Positions 8,001-12,997 are shown, counted from the first letter of the stretch. The stretch: DNA of 12,997 nt from Chloroflexota bacterium (GCA_023381515.1 JAMCQI010000033.1:1-12997), one strand, 5' to 3'. The notes: generated from the sequence alone by a model not told the origin. Program-made: numbers and translations.

Positions 8001-8737
8001 TCTTCAGACCAGAGTGCCAACTGCTCGATGGTGAATTGCCGGGAAGACGAACCCGGTTTGTGGTATACGCGCGAGCGCAGGCATCGCAGTACCCGATAAC
8101 CACGCGACCACAAGCGCCAGCCGAGATCGACGTCTTCGTGATAGAGGAAGAAATCAGGGTCGAACCCGCCGGCGGCGTCAAAGACCTCACGTCGGATCAG
8201 CATGGCGCCCCCGGAAGCGAACAAGAAAGGCGCATCGTCGGGAGCCGCGAAAAGGGTGCGGGCGTCTGCGGGCTCGGCGGGGAACAAGTTCAGGGCGTCG
8301 CCTGGGCGCCCCCCATAGTCTACCTTGTCTCCGTCCCAGCTCAATACGATCGAGCCGGCGCAGGCGACATCCGGCCCGCTCTGCGCGGTTGCGACGAGCT
8401 CGGCGAGCCACCGGGAGTCTGCCCGCATGTCCGGATTGAGAAACGCCAGCCATTCGCCCGTCGCCACACTCACGCCGGCGCTGATGCCTCGGCCGAACCC
8501 GACGTTCTCCTGATTCACAATGACCCGAACGGTTGGATACGTCTCGGACAGCCAGCGCGCGGCCTTATCGGTCGACTTGTTGTCCACGACGATGATCTGA
8601 ACTCGGTCGGATGGGTAATCCAATGCAAACAAGGACGGAAGACACTCTGCGAGATGCTCGCGTCCGTTGAAGTTGACGATGACGACCGAAACGGTTGGGG
8701 TTGGGTCGTCGGCGGCGGGAGGAGTGATTACAGTCAT
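5018..8737 (-). CDS. Three-domain glycosyltransferase: GT2, coiled coil with 42-residue repeats, GT4-like, GT2
   Basis: A 1239-residue cytoplasmic enzyme with three glycosyltransferase units. Residues 15-235 are GT-A family 2: VSVVIVNFNG start, VVDNKSTD, an NPD metal-site variant (101-103) and HEDVDLGWRL (200-209); NPD is common in WbbL-like rhamnosyltransferases. Residues 236-370 are a helical linker. Residues 385-530 are a charged coiled coil with repeats. An aromatic patch (YGSKLWKVGTFYRRI, 539-553) follows. Residues 608-970 are GT-B: WRFRFQRPQQL near its start, NPxVxGYYG-like core (GYYGAI 811-816) and HPVKVFEYLAAGKPVV (892-907). Residues 977-1215 are a second family-2 unit with VVDNASTDE, LNNDT (1063-1067) and FEDDDYARR (1160-1168). 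All three look catalytically intact. Three activities in one chain suggest a repeat-unit polymerase or stepwise assembly of a trisaccharide; sugars are unknown. ATG at 8737 has no clear Shine-Dalgarno. Confidence 0.93.
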   Translation of the reverse strand: MTVITPPAADDPTPTVSVVIVNFNGREHLAECLPSLFALDYPSDRVQIIVVDNKSTDKAARWLSETYPTVRVIVNQENVGFGRGISAGVSVATGEWLAFLNPDMRADSRWLAELVATAQSGPDVACAGSIVLSWDGDKVDYGGRPGDALNLFPAEPADARTLFAAPDDAPFLFASGGAMLIRREVFDAAGGFDPDFFLYHEDVDLGWRLWSRGYRVLRCLRSRVYHKPGSSSRQFTIEQLALWSEENVLATAIKNLDDSQFHAILTPLVYFLVSRSRWWQVTRTTIPRAIVKCIDEVDALWTKREAIQRARSRVDFDIFDQVGHPFRALLDDSECIEFVSRIAADSEQIRPPATADALRRYLIDLALKAGQFSAGLAHDRMTLTQTRVQSLSAELAEQAISAQALAAQLAAERDRAAALGAEAKDERQRAVEFFAQLEIAMKDEMALAQQIRDERDRALALDAELKEERERVADLSAQLALARKRETAFDRQFRDQRERSASLAAELLDNKREFQSVSQQLAEQSQRASRLDLILNTIYGSKLWKVGTFYRRILEGTFELLKLRRRQTFTGSPVEAVVASPAILGDSAELEAAATNPGEVDLGCSDKIDAICFPVIDWRFRFQRPQQLLTRFARDGHRVLYVRTTLSGQERIRADIRPLERNIYEIALPGPARLSIYRDELDEPSLHASFGALQALIRDQAIAEAICIVHHPFWMPLVRALKQTYGWKILYDCMDDHSGFKPTPPAVLEREAELLGLSDLAVASAHVLLERVSAVQPNSFLLPNAGDYEHFSALPQRASSPLAYLRAPVVGYYGAIAEWFDVDAIRALALRHPNWSIALIGHTFGADLDKLAGLGNVHLLGEKSYADLPAYLAGFDVCTIPFRCTTLTQATHPVKVFEYLAAGKPVVARDLPELQPLADLVDLYSTPEEFVTRTERALKKNSAASVKRRQAYAGANTWDVRYASLKPRVQALYGKACIVVVTWNNVDLTRQCLESVLRDHTYPQFQVIVVDNASTDETPAYLTALAEREPRVRIVLNEKNLGFAAANNVALRRVQDCEFVVFLNNDTVVPRGWLARLLRHARKSDIGLVGPATNWAGNEAMIDVTYRDLKDMEPFARRYVAEHEDQIFDIKSLALFCVAMRAQVIKAVGALDERFGIGMFEDDDYARRVRQAGLRVVCADDVFVHHRGNASFSKLSSLEYSSLFDLNKRLFEEKWGEPWIPHRSRPASTSDTASKEETA
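5026..5032 (-). promoter_or_regulatory. Shine-Dalgarno for the first membrane glycosyltransferase
   Basis: The minus strand reads GAGGAGA, with the GGAG core 5 nt before the GTG at 5021. It lies inside the 3' end of the upstream glycosyltransferase gene. It is the best ribosome-binding site among the tandem membrane-enzyme genes and decides for the GTG start. Confidence 0.7.
7130..7633 (-). repeat. Intragenic 126-bp repeats encoding 42-residue coiled-coil units
   Basis: Within the three-domain glycosyltransferase, residues 411-452, 453-494 and 495-536 (DNA 7507-7382, 7381-7256 and 7255-7130) align without gaps as three consecutive 42-residue units. Units 1 and 2 share 22 of 42 residues by my count; both begin with an ERDRA block, then AE.K.ER.R, then AQL.A. 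Unit 3 is decayed (DQRERS...LAAEL). A half-recognisable unit precedes them at residues 369-410 (RV..LSA.LA in register). Forty-two residues is exactly six heptads, so a unit change would add or remove coiled-coil length without breaking register or reading frame. Confidence 0.8.
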
Positions 8738-8805
8738 CGAGTCAAACGCGATCGAACAAACTGGCGATCGAGGCGCACCACTCGGACAGGCGCCGGGCGC
8801 GCCAT
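8734..8805 (-). other. Possible 23-codon leader ORF ahead of the three-domain glycosyltransferase
   Basis: An ATG at 8805 opens 23 codons (MARPAPVRVVRLDRQF...) ending in a TGA that overlaps the glycosyltransferase ATG as ATGA. No Shine-Dalgarno precedes it, and an arginine-rich frame of this size is expected by chance in GC-rich DNA. The stop-start overlap is the only point in its favour: it could couple translation to a gene that otherwise lacks a ribosome-binding site. Weak call. Confidence 0.2.
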
Positions 8806-8862
8806 ACAGGTTTCGCGTGCGACCACGGTCTACGGTTTAGGCGATCAGCGAGTCGCCGCCCG
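8738..8862 (-). other. 125-nt intergenic leader between sulfotransferase and three-domain glycosyltransferase
   Basis: This is the longest gap inside the operon. It holds a GC-only hairpin (8789-8803: 5-bp stem GGCGC/GCGCC, 5-nt loop) and a weaker one just after the sulfotransferase stop (8840-8857: GGCGA/TCGCC, 8-nt loop). It also holds the GCGATCGA direct repeat and a possible tiny ORF. Neither hairpin is followed by a T run, so neither is a good intrinsic terminator. I see no convincing -35/-10 pair on the minus strand. mRNA processing or protection at the hairpins is possible but unproven. Confidence 0.4.
8748..8771 (+). repeat. 8-bp direct repeat GCGATCGA, two copies 16 bp apart
   Basis: GCGATCGA occurs perfectly at 8748-8755 and 8764-8771, separated by 8 bases, just upstream of the three-domain glycosyltransferase start. 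Each copy contains the palindrome CGATCG. It could be a protein-binding site in the intergenic leader, but CGATCG-type words are frequent in this GC-rich sequence, so chance is quite possible. Confidence 0.35.
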
Positions 8863-9987
8863 CTAGCTTTCGTCCGAGTGGCTGGAAAGCGGCTCGATGA
8901 GCCGCTTCTGTTCGCCGAGTTGGCCGACTAGCGCGTTCGAGCGCTCGACGCAAGCGGACAACTCTGTTTCGAGGCTGTGCAGGCGGGATTCGCGCGCGGC
9001 CAATTCGGTCGCCAGTTCGGCCGCCGATTGGCTTCGCTCTCGCAGGTTATCGCTGAGTCGTTTAATCTCCTGCTCGAGGCCCACGACTTTGGTCCGGAGC
9101 ATTCGATTCTGTTCTTCGAGCCTTCGAACAGACGGGTATTGGTCCGCCAGCCGATGGATCTCTGGGGCCGGAATGGACGCGGGAAAACTGTATTCGGCGG
9201 CAGGGTCTCTCGCCTGGCTGGGGGCTATGCCCGCCGTGTCGTAGCCGAGCGCGCGCATCTCGTTTCCGCACGTCGACACGATCATGCTCATGTCCTTTTC
9301 GGACAGTTCCGCAGCGGCCGGGGCGCCTCCGACCTTCGCGTCCAGTGCCTGCCGTACGCGATCGCTCGATTGACCGCCCACAAAACGGAGCAAGTCGTCG
9401 ACGCGGGTTGTTACGTCTTCATAGCGCAAGAGAAGAACTTGCGGGTGATGCTTGAGTGCAACGTAGTCGGCGGTGCGCGCTCTCCATTCTCGACAAACAT
9501 GCTGCGCATTTTGCCTACCGTCGCGGTCGATCCAGCCAACGCCGCGTAGCGAACGGACTACGTCGACAGGACTACGCACGAGCAGAATAACGCGCAGGTC
9601 CGGAAATAGCTTCCACAGGAATTCCAGATCATCCCGCCCGTAACGCACTTCCTTCCAGGCGTAACCCGTCCGCTCGTGAGTGTTCCGGTACATTTGAGCG
9701 AAAAGCGCCCGCATACCCTGCTCAAGATCGTTCAGGGTCGGGTTCATATTCGCCACCCACAGCGCGGGATCCTGCTCGCGAGACAGAAACCCTTCAGTTT
9801 CCTGACTGCGGACGGGAGCATATTGTTGGAAATCCAGGTAGATGTAGGAGAGGAATTGGACCAGGGGGAACGACTCCCCCCAGACGAACAGGTCGGTTGC
9901 CGCGTGTACGATGCGTTGCACCCACGTGCTGCCGCTCCGAAGCGATGAGGCAGAAATCAAGAGACTGGGCTGACCCGAGCTCGGCAT
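8863..9987 (-). CDS. PAPS-dependent sulfotransferase with C-terminal coiled coil
   Basis: A 374-residue protein expected to transfer sulfate from PAPS to a carbohydrate hydroxyl. The 5'-phosphosulfate-binding loop is LRSGSTWVQRI (residues 16-26), matching the family PRSGTTWL pattern. The 3'-phosphate-binding element is RVILLVRSPVDVVRS (132-146), with R138 and S146 in the expected places, and LLLRYEDV follows at 185-192. The sulfotransferase fold ends near residue 255. Residues 277-360 are then a charged heptad-rich coiled coil (RLEEQNRMLRTKVVGLEQEI onward), an addition to the usual domain. I chose the ATG at 9987 because AGGGG lies 8 nt upstream; an in-frame TTG at 10029 would add 14 residues but has no Shine-Dalgarno. 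Between exporter and glycosyltransferase genes, it probably sulfates the glycan before export. Protein or small-molecule sulfation is the alternative. Confidence 0.88.
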   Translation of the reverse strand: MPSSGQPSLLISASSLRSGSTWVQRIVHAATDLFVWGESFPLVQFLSYIYLDFQQYAPVRSQETEGFLSREQDPALWVANMNPTLNDLEQGMRALFAQMYRNTHERTGYAWKEVRYGRDDLEFLWKLFPDLRVILLVRSPVDVVRSLRGVGWIDRDGRQNAQHVCREWRARTADYVALKHHPQVLLLRYEDVTTRVDDLLRFVGGQSSDRVRQALDAKVGGAPAAAELSEKDMSMIVSTCGNEMRALGYDTAGIAPSQARDPAAEYSFPASIPAPEIHRLADQYPSVRRLEEQNRMLRTKVVGLEQEIKRLSDNLRERSQSAAELATELAARESRLHSLETELSACVERSNALVGQLGEQKRLIEPLSSHSDES

Positions 9988-9995
9988 GTCATCAT

Positions 9996-10000
9996 CCCCT
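9996..10000 (-). promoter_or_regulatory. Shine-Dalgarno deciding the sulfotransferase start
   Basis: The minus strand reads AGGGG, then 8 nt, then the ATG at 9987. The upstream in-frame TTG at 10029 has no comparable element, so the shorter protein is preferred. Confidence 0.65.
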
Positions 10001-10041
10001 GCTAGAGTCGTCGCCGCCAAAGAATGCAACCAGGCCGCACG

Positions 10042-10821
10042 TTACGCGAGACTCTGTTTGTATTCCGAGACCACCTGGGACACGTCCCCTTCGGAGCGCA
10101 CGGCGCCGTGATCCAGCCAAAGTACCCGGCGGCACATTGACAGGATGCTAGGCATGTTATGCGTTACGAGCAGGATAGTCGCTCCCTGGTCGCAAAAGGC
10201 CGTCATCCGAGCAGCACTCTTGCGCTGAAACGACTCGTCGCCGACGGAGAGGGCTTCGTCCACGATCAAAATGTCCGGTTTGATGTCGGTGGCAATTGCA
10301 AATCCGAGCCGGGCGACCATGCCGGTCGAATACGTGCGCAGCGGAGCGTCGATGAAATCCCACAACTCGGCAAAATCGACGATCTGATCGAACTTGGCCC
10401 GCATCTCGTTGCGCGTAAAGCCCAGGAGAACGCCGTTCAGGAACACGTTTTCACGGCCGGTCAACTCGGGGTGAAATCCCGCGCCGAACTCGAGGAGTGG
10501 TGCGACGTTTCCACGCACCACTACGCGACCCGCCGTCGGGCGCAAGACCCGCGCGATCACCTTCATCAACGTGCTCTTGCCTGCGCCGTTTGGTCCGATG
10601 ATCCCGACGACTTCGCCGCGCCCGACCGCAAAGCTCACGTCCCGCAGCGCCCAGAACTCCTCGTGGTGAATCCGCCGCTGCAGCCGGCGGATCGCATACT
10701 CTTTGAAGGTTCCGAGTTGCTCGCGCGGAACGCGGTAGCGCACCGATACGTGCTCGATCGCCACCGCGTTCGCCGACGTGCTCAATTCCAGGACCGGTTC
10801 AGATACGGTAAGCAAACTCAT
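10042..10821 (-). CDS. Polysaccharide ABC exporter ATPase, short Wzt/KpsT/TagH type
   Basis: The nucleotide-binding subunit that powers glycan export across the cytoplasmic membrane with the adjacent permease. Visible elements: Walker A GPNGAGKST (76-84), the EFGAGFHPELTGRENV segment (111-126) typical of the Wzt/TagH subfamily, a signature YSTGM (164-168), Walker B ILIVDEA (184-190) and the switch histidine in LLVTHN (H221). The protein stops at residue 259, right after the ATPase fold. It therefore lacks the C-terminal carbohydrate-binding domain that E. coli O8/O9a Wzt uses to recognise capped chains. An ATG at 10821 is preferred over an in-frame TTG at 10857; it gives a 23-nt overlap with the permease gene and has only a weak AAAG-type upstream element. 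Wzt, KpsT and TagH cannot be separated by this sequence alone. Confidence 0.93.
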   Translation of the reverse strand: MSLLTVSEPVLELSTSANAVAIEHVSVRYRVPREQLGTFKEYAIRRLQRRIHHEEFWALRDVSFAVGRGEVVGIIGPNGAGKSTLMKVIARVLRPTAGRVVVRGNVAPLLEFGAGFHPELTGRENVFLNGVLLGFTRNEMRAKFDQIVDFAELWDFIDAPLRTYSTGMVARLGFAIATDIKPDILIVDEALSVGDESFQRKSAARMTAFCDQGATILLVTHNMPSILSMCRRVLWLDHGAVRSEGDVSQVVSEYKQSLA

Positions 10822-11620
10822 CTGCTTTGGTCGTAAAGACCACCCAGCCGATCGCAAGCATGCCGAACGCGAAGAGCGCCGGGACTACCAAGTCGTAGAG
10901 ATTGGGCAGAGTGGCGTAGTAGACCGGCAGCCGGAACAATCGGATCATGTGGTACATTGGGTTCAAGTCGAAGAGCAGCCAGCGCCACGCCTGTGGTATG
11001 ACCTGCTCGGGATAGATGATGGGGGTAAGATACAGCCAGGCGCTCAGCGCGATCTCATACATCTCGGCAATGTCCGGAAAATAAACCGCGATGCGCGAGA
11101 GAAACAGGCTCACCCCCAGCGTGAAGGCCGCCAGAACGACTATCGAGACAGGCAAAAAGAGCAGCGTCGCGTTCAGGTTGACGCCGAAGAGTAGAGTCAC
11201 GACGAGGAGTGGTATCAGCGAGAGGACGAGGTTGACCAGCTGCGTGCCAAGTGCGGCGACCGCGAACACCGTTTTGGGCAGATAGATGTGATGAATCAGG
11301 CTTCCGCCCCACACCAGCTGCCGCATCGAGTAGACGGTCGACTGGCCGAAGAAATTCCAAGCCACCAGACCGCTCAGCAGGTAGGCCGGAAAAGCGCGGG
11401 TGGCGCCAAACACCTGGGAGAATGCAAGCGAGAGGACGAGCATCATGCCCAGCGGATTGAGCATCGTCCACGCGACGCCAAGAGCGGAGCGTTTGTAGCG
11501 CGTGACGATATCGCGCCGGACCAGCTGCGCGACGAGATCGCGGTACTTGAGGATCTGAATGGCTTCGTCGACGATCGGCGACGGGAGTCGCGCCGAATCG
11601 TATACCGGGATTGCGCTCAT
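10799..11620 (-). CDS. Polysaccharide ABC exporter permease, Wzm/KpsM/TagG type (ABC-2)
   Basis: A 273-residue ABC-2 type permease forming the membrane channel for lipid-linked glycan export. The N-terminal amphipathic interface helix is present (RRDIVTRYKRSALGVAWTML, about residues 34-53), followed by six hydrophobic segments between about residues 52 and 262. The segment LYLTPIIYPEQVIPQ and the NPMYHMIRLFRLPVY stretch near the C-terminus are characteristic of the Wzm/TagG family. The ATG at 11620 overlaps the wecB TGA (ATGA), and the gene's 3' end overlaps the ATPase gene, so the three are probably translated as a coupled set. The cargo is inferred from the neighbours: an amino-sugar-containing, probably sulfated polysaccharide. 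Confidence 0.93.
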   Translation of the reverse strand: MSAIPVYDSARLPSPIVDEAIQILKYRDLVAQLVRRDIVTRYKRSALGVAWTMLNPLGMMLVLSLAFSQVFGATRAFPAYLLSGLVAWNFFGQSTVYSMRQLVWGGSLIHHIYLPKTVFAVAALGTQLVNLVLSLIPLLVVTLLFGVNLNATLLFLPVSIVVLAAFTLGVSLFLSRIAVYFPDIAEMYEIALSAWLYLTPIIYPEQVIPQAWRWLLFDLNPMYHMIRLFRLPVYYATLPNLYDLVVPALFAFGMLAIGWVVFTTKADEFAYRI

Positions 11621-12771
11621 GCCAGCAGGGCCTCGACGATCCGCTCGGCCGCGTGCCCGTCGCCGTAGGGATTGGCCGCGTGTGCCATGGCGGCCCAGGC
11701 CTCCCCGTCCTCCAACAGACGGGCCGTCTCCGCGACGATCGTCGCTCGTTCTGTTCCGACGACCTTAACCGTCCCGGCTTGTACCGCTTCGGGGCGCTCG
11801 GTCACCTGGCGCAGCACCAGTACGGGCTTGCCGAGGCTGGGCGCTTCTTCCTGAATGCCGCCCGAGTCCGTCAGCACCAGATAGGCTCGTTTCATCAAAT
11901 TGACCAGAGGCAGGTATTCCAGCGGCGGCAGCAGCGTGATATTCGGGACCCCGTCCAAAAGCCGATGCGCCGTGGATTCCACGTTTGGGTTCATGTGGAC
12001 CGGATACACAATGTTCACGCGTTGTCCGTATCGCTCGGCGATCTCTCGCAGGGCCAGGCAGATGTTCTCGAGCGGAAGGCCAAAGTTCTCGCGTCGGTGC
12101 GCGGTCACCAGGATCAGCTTGGGTGCGTCGCCTTGGACGCGTAGCGCCGGAAGATTCAATCGCCGGTCGTCGAACGGCAGACCGGCCACCCACTGCAGCG
12201 CGTCGATGACGGTGTTGCCGGTGACGCAAATGCCCGCCGGGTCGATCCCTTCCCGCAGCAGATTCTGTCGCGCGGTTTCCGTCGGCGCGAAATGCAGGTC
12301 GCAAACCCCGTCCACGATCTTGCGGTTCATTTCTTCCGGGTACGGATGCAGCTTGTTCCAGGTTCTCAGCCCGGCTTCGACGTGGGCGACCTTGCACTGG
12401 TGGTAGAACGCCGTCAGCGCCGCGACCATTGCGCTGGTCGTGTCACCTTGCACCAGCACCCAATCCGGTTTTTCCGAGAAGATCACCGGCTCGAGCGTGG
12501 TCAGGACCTGGGTCGTGATCTCCGTCAGAGACTGGTCTTCCCGCATGATATTCAGGTCGTAGTCGGGGTGGATGTCAAACAGCGACAGGATGGGATCGAG
12601 CATCTCACGGTGCTGGGCGGTCGTGCAGACTTTGGTGATGATGCCGGTACGATCAGAGAGGTGTGCGCCCGCCGGGGGGGTGGAACCGAGCGAACGTTGG
12701 CGCAGTGTCCGAATGACGGGAGCCATCTTGATCGCTTCCGGGCGAGTCCCGAAGACAGTCAGAATCTTCAT
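11617..12771 (-). CDS. wecB: UDP-N-acetylglucosamine 2-epimerase, non-hydrolysing
   Basis: Interconverts UDP-GlcNAc and UDP-ManNAc in the cytoplasm and is the probable supplier of a ManNAc-type sugar for this glycan. From the ATG at 12771 it is 384 residues and begins MKILTVFGTRPEAIKMAP, the classic N-terminus. The catalytic acids and histidine known from E. coli WecB are all present: D110 (VQGD), E132 (HVEAGLRT), E146 (PEEMNR) and H225 (TAHRREN). TAQHREML (51-58), LTDSGGIQEEAPSLGKPVL and NPYGDG are also intact. The frame stays open to an ATG at 12867, but that codon overlaps the promoter -35, so the extra 32 residues are not expected. About 15 residues (27-41) are extra between the first helix and TKVCTTAQH compared with E. 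coli WecB. No strong Shine-Dalgarno precedes 12771. Confidence 0.95.
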   Translation of the reverse strand: MKILTVFGTRPEAIKMAPVIRTLRQRSLGSTPPAGAHLSDRTGIITKVCTTAQHREMLDPILSLFDIHPDYDLNIMREDQSLTEITTQVLTTLEPVIFSEKPDWVLVQGDTTSAMVAALTAFYHQCKVAHVEAGLRTWNKLHPYPEEMNRKIVDGVCDLHFAPTETARQNLLREGIDPAGICVTGNTVIDALQWVAGLPFDDRRLNLPALRVQGDAPKLILVTAHRRENFGLPLENICLALREIAERYGQRVNIVYPVHMNPNVESTAHRLLDGVPNITLLPPLEYLPLVNLMKRAYLVLTDSGGIQEEAPSLGKPVLVLRQVTERPEAVQAGTVKVVGTERATIVAETARLLEDGEAWAAMAHAANPYGDGHAAERIVEALLA

Positions 12772-12838
12772 CAAGGTGTCGTTGACGCCATCTCCCTTCT
12801 GGTCTCGTGTGTGTTTCTGCCGCCGCGCAAGCGGGCAA

Positions 12839-12867
12839 ATTATACCTTTCTTCCAGATGAATGGCAA
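12839..12867 (-). promoter_or_regulatory. Near-consensus sigma-70 promoter for the operon
   Basis: On the minus strand, TTGCCA (12867-12862) is separated by exactly 17 bp from a perfect TATAAT (12844-12839). Only one of twelve hexamer bases departs from consensus. Transcription should start near 12832, about 60 nt upstream of the wecB ATG at 12771. It lies between the stop of the upstream gene (12898) and wecB and points into the operon, so it can drive the whole polysaccharide block independently. Confidence 0.8.
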
Positions 12868-12897
12868 GTTGTGACGCCGCGCAGGACGTCGGATCGG

Positions 12898-12997
12898 CTA
12901 GCCTGCCGTTCGCTGGGATCGATCCAGCCCGGTTTTTCGCGCCGCGATCTCCTCGATCAGCTCAAAGTACTGCTTTAGATGGACTTGGGGAGTCCAG
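12898..12997 (-). CDS. 3' end of an unidentified upstream gene
   Basis: The last 32 codons of a frame entering from the right edge and ending with TAG at 12900-12898. The readable tail includes HLKQYFELIEEIAARKTG, a plausible amphipathic helix, followed by a short polar end. Composition and position upstream of the operon promoter fit a real protein C-terminus rather than a random frame, but the family cannot be recognised from this much. No terminator hairpin with a T run is visible between its stop and the promoter, so read-through into wecB is possible. Confidence 0.55.
   Translation of the reverse strand, partial: WTPQVHLKQYFELIEEIAARKTGLDRSQRTAG

Noticed and set aside
8840..8857. Hairpin after the sulfotransferase stop as an intrinsic terminator
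   Set aside because: Only a 5-bp stem with an 8-nt loop and no following T run; termination here would also cut the operon.
7766..8866. 366-codon plus-strand open frame opposite the multidomain glycosyltransferase
   Set aside because: It is antisense to a clearly conserved domain, has no recognisable family and is rich in Arg, Gly and Asp. Long antisense frames are expected in GC-rich coding DNA.
9988..10029. TTG start giving a 388-residue sulfotransferase
   Set aside because: No Shine-Dalgarno upstream, while the ATG at 9987 has AGGGG at 8 nt. The added residues are outside the domain.
10822..10857. TTG start giving a 271-residue exporter ATPase
   Set aside because: It lies deeper inside the permease gene with no ribosome-binding element. 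The ATG at 10821 already precedes the whole ATPase fold.
12292..12978. 228-codon plus-strand frame reaching the right edge
   Set aside because: It covers the epimerase on the opposite strand and runs through its promoter. No family resemblance.

Overview
The window is a single co-directional gene block, with every gene on the minus strand, so transcription runs from the right edge (about 12.9 kb) to the left edge. It reads as a cell-surface polysaccharide locus of a GC-rich bacterium. Nothing in it fixes the phylum: there is no rRNA, tRNA or housekeeping marker. The ABC exporter pair suits either a diderm (O-antigen or capsule export) or a monoderm (teichoic-acid-like export). No insertion sequence, CRISPR array, tRNA or rRNA was found, and no stretch over 300 bases lacks a gene.

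Layout in transcription order. (1) 12997-12898: the 3' end of an unidentified upstream gene. (2) 12867-12839: a near-consensus sigma-70 promoter (TTGCCA, 17 bp, TATAAT), followed by a leader of about 60 nt. (3) 12771-11617: non-hydrolysing UDP-GlcNAc 2-epimerase (wecB), a source of UDP-ManNAc. (4) 11620-10799 and 10821-10042: permease and ATPase of a Wzm/Wzt-type polysaccharide ABC exporter; the ATPase has no C-terminal glycan-binding domain. (5) 9987-8863: a PAPS-dependent sulfotransferase with a C-terminal coiled coil. (6) 8862-8738: a 125-nt intergenic leader with a hairpin, a direct repeat and a possible tiny ORF. (7) 8737-5018: a 1239-residue glycosyltransferase with the order GT2, coiled coil, GT4-like, GT2; its coiled coil is built from 42-residue (six-heptad) repeats. 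(8) 5021-2958, 2946-856 and 844-1: three tandem paralogous polytopic membrane glycosyltransferases of the GT39/ArnT-like type. The first two carry a C-terminal extracytoplasmic domain with an Ig/TIG-like look, and the third runs off the left edge.

How the genes may work together (inference): the epimerase supplies an amino-sugar nucleotide, the multidomain enzyme elongates the glycan on its lipid carrier in the cytoplasm, the sulfotransferase adds sulfate, and Wzm/Wzt flips the product. The three membrane enzymes then add further sugars outside the membrane from polyprenyl-phosphate donors. Most junctions are overlaps or 11-nt gaps, as expected of one operon. The most distinctive points are the coiled coils on both the sulfotransferase and the multidomain glycosyltransferase, the regular 42-residue repeat in the latter, and the triplicated membrane enzyme whose two visible junctions have the same geometry. 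An initiating glycosylphosphotransferase, a polyprenyl-phosphate sugar synthase and PAPS synthesis genes are not in the window.
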